NCBI RefSeq assembly: GCF_003945595.2
Contig: NW_024104304.1
Span: 1,178,001 to 1,242,000 of the forward strand
Direction of reading: 5' to 3'
From: Pipra filicauda
Taxonomy: Eukaryota; Chordata; Aves; Passeriformes; Pipridae
Length of the DNA: 64,000 bases
Shown: positions 1 to 12,724 of the stretch, in pieces
Position numbering within the stretch: the first letter of the stretch is position 1
How the letters are laid out: every line of letters starts with the position of its first letter
Position numbers and translations under genes: made by a program
Notes under the pieces: model-generated
Seen by the model: the letters and a program-made list of their open reading frames with translations, nothing else
The model's database searches: none
What the model was told of the DNA's origin: nothing

Positions 1-2421
1 CTAAAAACCCCACTTTCTATTTTTAGAACATATATATATAGTTATATATAGCTTTTGTATGCTATATATTCATAATAGACATTGTTTGAAAAATGTAAAG
101 GTTAGCTTTCTTATGTCGGCATTTAAGGCTATCTAGAAATGTAGGGGCAACATTAAGAATTTTTGTTAGTTTGTAATGGGCTATTTAATAGATTGCATAT
201 GATCATTGCTTCTTTGGTCTTAACTCCAGTGTGCAGAGCCTCTGGTACTGGTTTGGAGCATGAAATTTCCTTAGGGGGTGGAGAGGTGAGAAGGTCTTTA
301 AGAAATATGGACAGCTGGCAGGCAGTGATGGCACAGTGTTCAGGATGGAATAAGAGCAGCAGGAAGGGGACACAGGCCCCATGGCTGCCACCATTGTGTC
401 CAGTGTGGTGGCCCCACTGCTCTCCTTGGTGAGAAGAAGGTTCTGTTCAGAGAAAATCTGCCTGGTGGGTGTAATTCTGTACAGCATTTCCTGTCCTTTA
501 AGAGTCAGGGGACCTCCCATTTACCACAAGCTGAGGGATCTCTCAAGGTCTCTTCCAGATGTATTTTCTGCAGATTTACCCTAGAGTAGCTCATATGGAT
601 TTGGAAGGCTAATCAGAGAAATCTTGAAAATGTGGTTAGTGCTGACAGTTTGTCACCAGTGTTCTTCTTCCAAATACTTTCAATCTTCTACTTAAAGTGG
701 AACTAAAATGACCCTCATATTTGTTTATGAGAAATATTTAATTTGATGGGGGCTAATGTACAACATACTGCAAGGACAGCTTCTCCTGGAAAAACACTTA
801 ATGAATCCATGTTTAGTAGTTAAATACTTTTTGTGTTGCATCAAGCTCTTATGTAAAGAAGAGAGACCTGCTCTTCCATCCTCTAATTTATCAGAGGAAA
901 AGAAAATAAAAAAGTATTTGAATAACACACATACCCTTCCTTAGTCAAGGTTAGACGTGCTGTTAAATCACTCATGTCCTCAAAAATCAGTATATGTATT
1001 TGACAATCCCTATTTTTCCCCATAAAAGGAACATTTTTGTTTTTATTTTTGGAATTCACCCTTTGACTTATTTAATAAAATATAAATAGGCACCAGTGTA
1101 GCACAAACTCACATCAAGAACAAAATGCTGTCACAAAAGTGATTTATTACACAGGAGCCTGCTGTTATCATTTCTTTACTCTGCAGGCTCATGTTGCTGA
1201 AAAAATGTGAGTCAAGCCTAACTCTTTGCAATCAAAAAATAGACGGTTGAATTATTTAACTTATGAGAGACCGAAGTGACATGAACACAAAAGGCCAGCA
1301 AGTTTCTAGTCTCCAGAGACATTTGTAAATCCCGTATCCCTGAAAGTGATATACTATTTATCTAGGTCAGGCTGCCAAATGAAATACGTATTTATATATT
1401 TCCATTCCAGGCTAAACATCTTGTCAAAAATGTCATCAGTATGAACAAAAACATGGCGATAGTACCCATTGGCTTTGTGGTTACATTAAATTTTTCTCTC
1501 AAGGAAGTTTGTTTTCCATATCTACTAACGGGTAACTGGTGAGTGATTTTTCCCTGTCCTTCTCTCCACCCATGAGTCTCTCATTGTATTTTCTCTTCCC
1601 TGCCTAGATGAGGAAGAGAGTAATAGAGCAGCTTTGGTGAGCACCCAGCATCCAGCCAGGGTCAACCCACCACAATAATACATTAAAATAAATATCTATA
1701 TAAGGGGGGGGGATTCAGTTATTTTTGGTGTGAGGTCAGGCACAGAGAGAAAGAAAAAGACAGTCCTGCAAAGAGGTGGAGTGCCCTACTCCTTAAGGAA
1801 ACTTAGCATGTGATTTTGTGCACATCTTGGCAGCCTTGTCTGTCTCTCTTCTCAGGCTACAATTTGATCATTCTCCAACCTGCTTTTTCTCTGTTAGGAT
1901 GAAGGTGATAAATACCTCTGAAATGGCTATAAACCGTCCTCTGTCTCTGCAAAGCAAATAAGCCATGGCAGTGAGATGGCCCTCCACAGGTTGGCCACAA
2001 TAGGCCTCAAGCCATCAGGGGTGCCTTTGCATGTAACAACAACAAAATTGCCTTCCTCTTCCCTCTCATAAGTTTGTTATCCTAACGGTCACTGACCTGC
2101 AGAATCACCTAGAGATATGAAATGCCAAAAAGGAAGCAGGAAGAACTGTAAATTAGGGAAATGACAAATTCTTAGGCGAGGGAATGGTACTGCCCTGGAG
2201 GGACAGTCTTTTGTGTTCTGCCACAAAACTCCTGGCCACTGTTTATTCACTGACTTTTCTCACATGGTCATTGTCTAGAAAGGCCTCATCTTTTGCTACC
2301 TGTCTGAATACATTTAAGTCCAATGATCAAAGCTGCTGAGCACCCAACACTTGCTGTTGAAGGTATTAAAAGCCACACTCAAGATAAGCATATGGATTCT
2401 GGGAAATATATAAGGGTGTAA
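1..2421. other. unique AT-rich sequence, no gene seen
   Basis: I see no gene, RNA gene or recognisable transposon here. The open frames (up to about 105 codons) overlap on both strands, have no splice-site context and look like chance. Small features are a TA-rich start (about 31-70) and a run of nine G at about 1705-1713. Confidence 0.6.
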
Positions 2422-2462
2422 ATAAGGTATTTATTCACCACGTAGGTGGATAAATACCTTAT
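2422..2462. repeat. 18-bp-arm palindrome (hairpin)
   Basis: The left arm 2422-2439 and right arm 2445-2462 are inverted copies matching at 17 of 18 positions, separated by a 5-base loop (ACGTA). The arms read ATAAGGTATTTAT then TCACC, against ATAAGGTATTTAT then CCACC on the opposite strand. It is too short for a usual microRNA precursor. It could be a chance AT-rich palindrome, a remnant of a small inverted-repeat element, or a cruciform-prone site. The pairing is read directly; any function is unknown. Confidence 0.75.
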
Positions 2463-2496
2463 AAATTGCTTATAAATAATACCTTATAAATTGCTT
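2454..2496. repeat. 18-bp direct repeat, period 25
   Basis: The 18-base string starting ATACCTTATAAATTG occurs perfectly at 2454-2471 and again at 2479-2496. The first copy overlaps the right arm of the palindrome just upstream, so the repeat probably arose by local slippage or duplication there. Confidence 0.8.
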
Positions 2497-5400
2497 CTTA
2501 AAACTCTATTCTCTTCACTGCTTTATAGAAAAGGTAGGTGGCCAGCTCAGGAATGAATACCTACAGTGAGGGCACTGAAACCAGTTGTTGAAAAAAAGAT
2601 GCAATGTGCGAGGCCTGGGGCCTCACATTAAACAATGGCACCAAAATGTTTTAATTTATTTAAGTTCTGTTTATTTTATTCACTAAATGTGAGAGAGCCT
2701 ATTAAAAACATTATGTCATGTGGCTGCGTAGTTATTAACTGTGTCATAGCAAATTTGCACAAAGTGATGGTGTCTGTAAAACCTTAATTCTACCATTTAT
2801 TAACTCTTAAATCCTTGACTTTGCAACCCAACTGATTTCTCAGAATAAATATCTGTATAGTCTTGGGATTTTAGAAGTCAGACTGAAATAACAGAAATTT
2901 TCTCATGAGAAATGGTCTATTGACAGAACCAGAGCCTTCTATCACACAGATCTTCATCACTTCAGCAACAGAAAAACTGATAGCAGTACCAGATTGTCAT
3001 CACCTTACCAGAAGGAAAATGAAAAGTACCCTTTCCGAGGTGCTTTATAACCTGTGACTGTTACTAGGTTTGGGATTTGAAATTATGGTCTGCATGTTGA
3101 ACAGGAAGCTCCTTCGGTGGTTAGAAATCCTTCTATACATATCTTCTATATATACCTTCTATATATACCTTCTATAGATATTATGATCTTTTCCTTATCT
3201 AATCTTAGCTAATCTCAGGCTTACCGGCTTCTCTTGGTTCTTTAGGCATTACTTGTCCTAACCTGGTCCTCCTATTGTGTCCTCATTGTACCTGCATCAT
3301 AGATTTGCATCATACACTTGATGCATACATTTGCATCAGGTGGCAGTGTTCTGTTTGCTGCCTGGGTGCCACAGCTGAAAGTGTTAGAGACTGCTGAAGA
3401 CCATGTCCTGAGTTTTGGTTCTTGTAAAAAAAACTCCATTGAGCTGTCTGTGTGATCTCCGTAAGGATGGGACATCTCTCATAGCAGCCAAATTCTGTGA
3501 GAAAACACAACATATTTGGAGGTCATGTCTTAAATTAATTTAAATATCAACCTTTTCAAGTTAGGTAAGAAACAGAGCCAGTCTGCCCTGCCACTAGCTT
3601 TCTTGTGCATCCTAATCTGCTATAGTACTGTGGGAAGAAAGCCAATGCAGCGAAGGAAAGTGTTCACAGCCCTGTTTTGAAATAAGTCACAGGAAAACTC
3701 AACTTGTGCTAGACCACCCCAAATTCAGGAGTAATTCCTGAAAGCTTTGCTTTAAATATTTCTTGTGCTATGCTGCAAAAAGCAGCTGCCAAACCATTTG
3801 CAGGCTTGGTATTGAACAGTGAACTTAAGCTGGGAAGGGGTAGATCATTTAATAGTGACACCACATAATCTGTTGCTACTGAAGTTCATAATTATTCTAT
3901 TAATAAAGAGTTTGGCATTAAAATTTTGTGTAAATGAGGATAATTTATTAAGTGGGAAAAAGAAAGAAACTAAAGAAAACAGATTGCTCCAGAGAGCAAA
4001 AAACCTATATCACTGCAATCATATATAATGAATGCAATTTATAAAACACTTTTAATTAAAAGTTTTCAACTTGAATTATTTCATTTGATTACAAAAAGCA
4101 TGTTACAGTAAGCCAAACTTCTGAGTTGATCTTTAGAATCTATTTAAGAGAAAATAACCATTATGTTTACAGCTCTTCTTTGTCATTAAGAAATTATTTA
4201 TTTATAATTTACCAAAGTGGTGTAAGCACAACATTTGGGATCTGTGCTTTTGTTTGCCAGTGTTTCCTCTGAATTAATTTCCAGCTGTCTAGGCCTTTTA
4301 ACAGTGATAATTATTCTTCTTTATTGGACTGATGAATAATACTAATACTTGCATACTGCTTTTTATAACAGACTTCAATAACTATCTCCTACCTTGGGAA
4401 CATGTATTCTTACTGTCCTACTCTTCAAACATATTCTATACATTATCACATGATTAAAGACACACATAAAAAAGGAGCATCTGCTGCAATGAGATGTCTG
4501 ATGTCTTTAGATGATTGTTTGCCTTGAGCATATTAGTGAAGAAGGTTGTCTCTGCTCTGTCCCACAAAACCTCTGGTTTGCACAACTGCATTCCCATCTT
4601 TTGAAAACATTGAGCAATTTGGGAGCAAGTTGGGTACAGATGGTAAAGACAAGTGTTTTCTACCTTACCGTCTTCACTGTGACCAACAAGTGTCCACCTG
4701 AGATGAAGCCATGGACAGCTCTGGGAATGATTCCTCCCTTCCTCCTTAATTTTAAGGTTCAGTATCAACGATGGAGGAAAGTCTGAAATTTGGAATAGGG
4801 GTTGGATGTCCAGTCGAGAAATCAACTTGGTATTGCCTTGAGATATTAAGCTTTAATGGAAGGGACAAATAATACTGTACTTCAGCAGAGACTGACCTAC
4901 TTATCTGTCTTTTTTTCAGGTACGTATTCTGTGTAGCCACCCCTTCTGGTTCTTTCTGACTAGTAAAACAGACTTGTTCAGTTAATTTATGGGTAAAGAC
5001 GGTATACCTTGTATTTAGAATGCTTGGGAAATGGTAGGTGAGACACAGAATTTGTGACTCATCTCACTAATATACCCTTCTCCTGATTCCAAGAAGATTT
5101 AGATATTGAATTATTCGCTGAACAGCTCAACTCTTAGAGTAGGATCTGTGAGATTTAGCTTTGAACATTTCTCTTGCCAGGTTTAATGGAACATAACATG
5201 CTGGCCTATAACAGCTCTGCTGTGACATTTGCCTAGATGATTCTTCTTCAACAGCCGAAGAGCAGAGGGACCAAATCTGTCGTCAGAGTGCCATTCTGTA
5301 CTTACACAGAAGCCAAATTCACCTGTGACACCTTTTTTTTTTTGTGTGTGAATGAGCAGAAGTTATCCTTAAAAGACCTTTAAAAATGACAAATAGATTA

Positions 5401-7654
5401 AACCACTGTTAAAACAAAGGTCTTGTTTTTCTGTGTCAGGAAAAAAATGGTGCTAGACCTTCCTCATAACTTCAAATGGATCTTCTTTTGATGTATATTG
5501 AAGTTGTACTTGGTCACAAGAAAGCAAAGGGAACTATATAAACCAGAAAAAGAAGAAGGCTCCTGAGAACCTTTCACTGAAGTTTGGAAGTGAGAAAATT
5601 AATTGTCTAACCTCCAAATTAAAAGCCGTCAGTGCAGATCCTGAGAGTTCACTGTTTAGCTTTCATGAAATGCTGAAATTTTGCAGCTTTTTTGTGAGAC
5701 ATTAAAGTCAGGTTTTAGTTAAAAATGATAAGGTTTATTTCTCCTCTGTTTTAGGACTTTAATCTTTCTCTCAGACGTAAACAGGTTTCAATTGCCAGTT
5801 GGTCCTCCTGGTTACCAGCAGTCCTGCTTGAGAAATCTCACAGCATGAAGAACTGGCATAATATAATTTCGTTTGTTATTGTAAGAGTTTCTTTCCTTTT
5901 TAATCCATGTAGTTTTTGAGAGTCAGGGGGCATTTTATGCTCAGTGATTTCCCCTCCTACATCATCATTTCGCACGGTCAACTGTGCCAAGAAAGAGCTA
6001 GAGAGCTGTCTTTGTCCTTTTATAGTGCTGATAATCAACATGCTGCCCTTTGTGAGGCCGTCACATTCAAGTACAGGATCCAAAACCTTCTGAAGGAAAC
6101 TGCCAGCACTTGTCTTTGAGCTGCTTTTTCTCTGCTCAAGACAAATGTTGACATAGCCTTTCTGACTTTTTAAAGGAGACTACAATCTCAGCTGCAACTG
6201 CTGTGATGAGCAAGCAAAGCATGGATGTACTCAGACTTTCTTACTGCAAAGACTGCTTATACACATTTCAAAACTTCTCTCAGGCCATACCATGAAAGCT
6301 TAAAAGTGCTTTCGTTTTCAGATGACAGCATTTCATATGGGGAGAGCTTTTGGGCTTACTTCACCCGTGTCAAAGATGTGTGTCTTGGTGTGGTTTTGCC
6401 TCATCCTGCTCCCTCCCACGGTGCCCTGTACTGATTCAAGGCATTGACTAGACCATTGTTCCCAAGTAGCAAGTACACATCCTGGTACCAAAAGACTATT
6501 ATAGGAACTGGAAATATTACCATTAGTTTATGGACAGCATGATTTTGCTGTCTTTCCCATGTAGAGATGAGATTTTTTTTCTCACCTTCTGTTTTATTTC
6601 TTAAACCTCTGGTGTTATCAGCTGCCAGGAGGTGGTGCTGATGCACTCCTCTTGTGCGTGACACAGAAGAGCAACCAGGAGTGAGAGGCAGTTTGATTTT
6701 GGCAGACACCACAAGCTAACAGTACTCGGTTACACTTTTACATCAGTTAAATTTCATGTCACTGAAGCCACCTGCAAATATTGTGCTGCTGTATTAACTG
6801 TGCTGTGAGGGAGAGCTGGACTTCGGTCTGTCTTCTGCTTCTAAAATAAATTACACCACCTTCCAGGTACCAGGTTCCTCATCTGCAGGGTGCCAGTCTT
6901 GATATCTAGAAACTCCTTAAGAGAAGCATTAAAGATTAAGCAGCCGATAGGTACAAACTGTAAGTGCAAGTTGTGTATTCTGTAAATGCAAATGGTTCTG
7001 GAGAGGGGTTCAGAGTGATCTACCTAAGATTGAATTGCAGTGCTTGGGAAAGATGGTAGTTTCCTTTGTACCTCTCTATATTGGTGTGTTCCTGCCGGAC
7101 CTGGAATTTCTGTGAGGCTCATTTCACCTGGTGAAGTGGACATAAGTCTATATAATCAAGATCAGCATGATCTTTTACTCACCTACTATCATAAAAAAAA
7201 ATCCCTTTTACAAACTTGACCTGCCAGAATTAGAGTCCATTTTCTCTACGACCATCTTACAGCTCCTTGCCCTCACTGGGCTGCTGCTTCAAACCCAACT
7301 AGTCTGTCGCAGCTCCTTATTTTGCTGCTGTGACTTTAGACAATATCTGCCTCACTCGGACTTCTGTGTGATCAGGCTTTTGAAGCTCTTCTAATTTGTG
7401 TTCTGTGCACTCAACATGGCCCAGAGCACCAGGCAGCTTCTGCCACCTCCTGCTTGCCCTGCTACCCTGAATATCTTCCCTGTTACTCAGGTGTTGCTCT
7501 CCTCTTAAATGTCCTTTTCTTTTTTTGATAACTAATATAAATGTACAGAATTTCTACAGAAATCTGGCCAGTAGCCTACAGTAATGCTGTCTTGTACCAG
7601 TAGAAGGGAAGTGATACTGAAGAGCCGGTGATTGCCTGGTGTACCAGCTCTTTC
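2497..7654. other. unique sequence, no gene seen
   Basis: Apart from the 13-bp tandem repeat at 3130-3179, nothing stands out. The longest open frame is 123 codons on the minus strand (4454-4825). It is overlapped by a 91-codon frame on the other strand, has no motif and no convincing exon borders, and is treated as chance. There is a run of nine T at about 5334-5342. Confidence 0.6.
3130..3179. repeat. 13-bp tandem repeat, about 4 copies
   Basis: The unit CTTCTATATATAC is seen in consecutive copies starting at 3130 (imperfect), 3143, 3156 and 3169 (partial, imperfect). This is a short minisatellite-like array. Confidence 0.8.
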
Positions 7655-7698
7655 AGTTCTCCTTAGATGGTCTTTGAGTTCTCCTTAGATGGTCTGTA
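7655..7698. repeat. 22-bp tandem duplication
   Basis: A segment containing GTTCTCCTTAGATGGTCT occurs twice in a row, 22 bases apart. The two copies are almost identical, which suggests a recent slippage duplication. Confidence 0.75.
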
Positions 7699-10600
7699 GA
7701 CCCAGCTTGCATTTCTTGGTGTACAGTTAACTCGACATTTCTCCCCGTGGCTTTCCTTCTCTTTGTTTACTGCCTGACATACAACAATTCTTCATCTAAC
7801 TTTTCTTGTGTATCTTTTCCTACAGGCAGAACTAATCATCTGGCTGAAGGTCTGCTTCACAGTCCTGCTCTGAGGCTTGTTGTCTGTCTTCAAAATGGCA
7901 TAATCTGTAATAAATGTACCATGTAATTATGTTAAAAAAACATTGATCTTTATTCCTGTCTGTGAACACTTGATAAGCAAAGAGATATTCAGGAAACCAG
8001 TGTCATGAAACTCTTGTGAGCATGAAAACTAAACTGCTACTGTTAAGCCACTAGTATAAAAGAATTGACCTCATAAGGGCAGATAAATCTGTAAATCCAT
8101 AAATTCCCTCTATGGACAGTAATGTTCAGATTCACTGCTTCCAAGTGCTTCAGAATTTCACATATATATTTTTTTCTTGCACATAGAGGTCTGCCTCAGT
8201 ATGGCATCATGCCCTCTGCTGCAAGTCTGTACTAAAGTCAACTGTAAATTCAGCCTTGCAAGTAAGTTTAACTCGCAGAAGAATGCATACTTTTCAAGAA
8301 AGTTTATGGCATTTTCTTTGTTTTAGTTCTCTTTCAAACGGTTTAGTTTAAAATACCAGACTATAAGGCAGTCTTGAACAGTGAAACTCATAACTTTTCC
8401 TGTTTCTGCACAGATGGGAAGAAACTGATGCTCTGATTGTTTTCCTACAGAAATCTATGGAGAGAGAAATACAGCAAGGGAAATAGCAAGGACATGGCTG
8501 TACAATAATCTGTTTCAGTAAAGTATTCTCTATAAGAAGGATTAAAGAACCATGACCAGGATCAAGTAAAATGTGAGCATATGATTACTAAATAGGAGAG
8601 AGGTAAAATCACTATGACTGATACTCTGCTGAAGTCTAGAAGAATTCACAATATCCTCTGGGCTTCTATTGCAATGATCAAAGAAATGCCTTTGAGGGTT
8701 TGGGTTTTTTTTAAACGGTATTAATTACCTTAACCTGGTGGTTATTCCCCTGCCCCTCCTCCAGTCCCCTTTCTTCATAGCATTAAAACTTTTTTCATAA
8801 AGGTAGTTTTTAATCAGATTTGTTTAAGTGCAAATAGCTTAATTCCTTTTGTGTCTGACTCACTGATATATCTCCAAACACTTATTTCAGAAAATATTTC
8901 AATTAAAACACACTTACTTTCTCTTGGCACTGATCATCATCAGACCAAGTTTTCCAAGTCATCCTCTCAGATTACCTGTGACCCCACCATGTAAGATTGC
9001 TACATGTTACTCTCTTGTATCTCAGCATCACTCTAAAAAGAGGTGTTTCCAATCAGCTTTTCACTAAAAAAAGGCAAAGCTTTCTGTCCTTGCCTTCTTG
9101 CTGGATTATGTTGTGACAGTCCTATTTCAAAAATATGCCTCAAATTACTCAGGGTCAGGCTTAATCTTGGAGTATGACAGTAGCATGAAACAGGATCTCT
9201 GTGGAACTAGTAATTTATGCCATGGTTTACTTGCTGCTGAGAGACTAGAATAAATTAGTCTAATTTACATTAAGAGAATATTATAGCTTCAGTATTAGGA
9301 AAACCTTTCTCTCTAGGGTAAATGCAGCTTGCATAGTTATAGAGCATCTTGGGTTAAGCTCATGAAAGCAAATTGGGTGTGGGAGTCTGGAGACAGGGGA
9401 CTGTGTCTGGTACAAGGAGGGATAGGGTAGGTGAGAGATTTGCAGCCTGGTGTCTGCCTCTGGCTTGCCCAAAAGCTCATTCATTAGAGCGCTAGGGTGA
9501 CTTATGCTGGTGCAACAGTGATCTGCTCTGGGCCAAAGTCTTCCTCAGCTTGCCCTTACCGCACAGGTCTAGGGCTGCTGTAGGAGCAGACAGAACATTC
9601 TGGGTAGGTGCAGCTTATTCTGTACTCTGATAGACTGGGCTTTCTACACCTGCAGCCTCGGACCCTGGACACCAGGAGAGGTGCAGCGGGATGCCGAACT
9701 TCCCTGTCGTCAGAGGAGGAAGTTAAGTGTCTCACTGAAAGCTATCCTACACGACCCCTTGAGCACATTCTGGTTCTGCATTTCAGTGATTCCATTATAC
9801 AGTAAGCCAGAAAAAAATTAAAACTCCATAAATATATCATCTGTGACCCCAGAAATGGTAGTTTTGCAGAAAACTGCTTTCCTGTGTTTTTCATTCAAGG
9901 TGTATTGTGCTGTTCATTACAGTATGTCAGAGTGACAGTAGCAATATTCTCTTATTTACAGTTCTTCCTTTCTCTTCAGCAGTGAAAATGAAAATGAAAT
10001 CAATGCCATTAAAGAGAATAATGACAAACTCACCTCTTGCAAGGTCTATGCTCATATATTTTTTTTTTCTGAATTCTCATTTCTGAATATACTTGTACAA
10101 ATGTGATGGAAGAATGGAGGAAAACTCCAGGAAAGCACCACTGCAAGAGAGAGATATGCTGTGGTGGGCCACTGCATCTGCAAAAGGCTGAAAACAATCC
10201 TGTATCCTGCATCCCCCTCTGCCCCTATGGCCTTTACAAAAATCTGCTATGTGATTAGAAATGTCAGGGAGGAAGATCAAGAAGGATTAAATTAAGTAAC
10301 ATAGGAGACAAGGGGAGCTAGTACAATTCAGTACCAATCAAACAACAGTCAAACTTCAGTAACATCATTGTGTCTTTCAGTCAATCTGTGCACTACACTG
10401 TGAAGCCTCAGATCAAAGAGCTGTTAAAAACCCACCAAGGAAGTTCTCCATCAAGCAGGAGCCTGTGGTCTCTCTCAATTTATTAAGTAAGAGCAGCACC
10501 TAACACTGAACTGTGTCAGCAGGGCAGTGTTTCATTGCCCTTTCGGTGCCATTCTGAAGTAAAACCCTTTCATGAATTTCCAGTCTGTGAGCAGAGTTTG

Positions 10601-12682
10601 CAAGCACAACATCTGGAAACCACTTTGGCTCTCAGAGGTGAAAAGGCTGCAGCATGACTCTCTGCAAGAGCCTAGTTCCTCTGTGCTGTGTTGCTCAATG
10701 AATAATATCGACTGCTCGGTTCTTCCTGAGTATGAATTTTACTGAGGAATGAAGAAACAGGGATAGAGGGTACTGTACTTATCCAGCATGATGCCTTTGC
10801 TCTAATAAGTGGGGCAGTAATACAACATTTAGAGTTGCTGACTATAAAGGATGAAACAAATCTCATTTGCATATTACTCTCAGGGAGAGTTTCATTAGCG
10901 AGGTTCACCCTCTTTGTACTGTACCAGTCACTACCTCTGAAGCAACCCTGCTGGGCTGATGGAAAGCAATTTAGATGAGTTCAAAAGCGATTCAGCAAGA
11001 TGAAAATTCTCAATGGATAATTACCAGGCCAATATTTCATAAGTCTGACTGCTTGCTAATTAACATACCTTGACTAGATCTGCCTGCAGCCAGAGTAGAG
11101 CCCCTTAAGGAGTAAGCTACCAAATTATGTAGTAAATACTCTAAGGTAACTTCATCCAAAGAAAGGCTGCCTACATGCAATATGGCTTGGAGGTGCTATA
11201 TTTTGTCTAGATGAAAGGAAAGTTAAACTAAGCTGAAATAAAGGTGCAGCAGGCAGCTGGGAGTGTGACCTGGTAGCTGAATCCTGATCAGCTGAGAACA
11301 ACATCAGGACAGACAGCGTTAGGTATGGGCTGCAGTCTGAGGTTAAACATGGAGAAGAGCACCTACAGCAAATGATGGTACTGGCACAGGAGCATAAAGT
11401 GATAGATTTGTCATGGTTCATAATCATTACAGTAGTGAAGTTGCACAGTAGGGTCCTGACCAGCTGCATGCACTTATGGAGTTAGGATGTCTGTGGTTCC
11501 CAAAGAAAAGAGGAGCATATAAAGGGCTGTTCTATGCAAAATGTGTGTGAGACAGAGAGAGAGAAAAAAAAGGGTTTAGTTAGTCTCTCTGGCTGAGAAG
11601 AAAAATTACTGTTGGCCTCCCTGTTAAAAGAACACTCTTGCTGCAATGATTTCATTACAGCACATTCAGGTACCTGGTGGTGATGCTATTGATGTACAGA
11701 GGTTGCACACCTTGCAAGGGAATTTGTTGAGACTTTCCTAGTAAGCACTGCATCCTGTATCCTCAGCACATTTCATACATCATGGCTGGTTTCTCTGGGA
11801 CAAAATATTTCTGTTTCAGCTGCATTACCCAAGAAATACACCTGCTCCTTTATGTAATCTGCACCATCTCTTCGGAAGAGTAAGTAGCTATACATTTACC
11901 TGATATGGCAGATGTTAAACATCATACTTACAATCATAAAATTGTAAGTAACAATTGAGAATTAACTTGGAAAAATCCTCCATAAAGATTATAAAGAAAT
12001 AAAATAGGTAACAAACAGAACTTTATGCAGTTTTCTGCATTCATCTGCACTTGTTCTGCTTGTAAATAACAGAGTCCTAGATAATCTGTGCACATGTAAG
12101 AGTGCATATGTATTTACTTGCTTTTAAAACCATTTGTCCTAAACTCCTCTACAACCCCTCTGTGTTGGGCACATATAAACACATGCATTAGAGAAATACA
12201 TTCACAAATATGGGTGTAGATTATTTTCTTTGTGCATGACTGTGTGGTATGTAAGGTTGCAAAGAAGGAGAGAAAGGAGATTCACTTTCACTGTACTGTT
12301 GTTTTTGAAACATTTTCATTGCTACCTTCAAAATGCTGCCAGTTCTTCAGTTTGATGGAAGACTTTGCTGAGAAGGTACCAGCAGCTTGGTGGTGTCTTG
12401 TCTCTGTGAGAGGGAATATCTCCTGGCTTGCAGTATCTGAGCTCAGCAGCCACTGGCAGCTAGAGGAAAAAGTATAACCTTGCCTTCTTTGTAGCCTTGC
12501 AAATTTGTCTTGCATGCAAGTGTGAGATCACACCATAGTCTTATTCCCCCCACCTCCCCACCTCAAACGTTCTTCATGTGGGCAGTGGAGAGATGTGCTT
12601 AAGGACCTTAGCTGTGATTTCCGTGGAAACAAGCTGTTATGTTCTCTTTTCATGCAATAACACATTCATATTTCAGAGAATG
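7699..12682. other. unique sequence, no gene seen
   Basis: No gene or recognisable transposon is visible. A slightly more GC-rich patch at about 9640-9780 has a 65-codon open frame, but it shows no motif. A 105-codon minus frame at 11152-11469 has no recognisable domain. Confidence 0.6.
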
Positions 12683-12724
12683 TATATATATATATACACA
12701 CACACATATACAAACACACACAGT
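12683..12724. repeat. compound (TA)n/(CA)n microsatellite
   Basis: A TA run changes into CA, then an interrupted TA/CA stretch. It is followed by another TA-rich patch to about 12755. It is a simple-sequence repeat and likely polymorphic in length. Confidence 0.85.

Noticed and set aside
2422..2462. Palindrome as a microRNA precursor
   Set aside because: An 18-bp stem with a 5-base loop is too short, with no extended pairing outside.
4454..4825. 123-codon minus frame
   Set aside because: No motif or exon borders, and a 91-codon frame sits opposite. It is best explained by chance.
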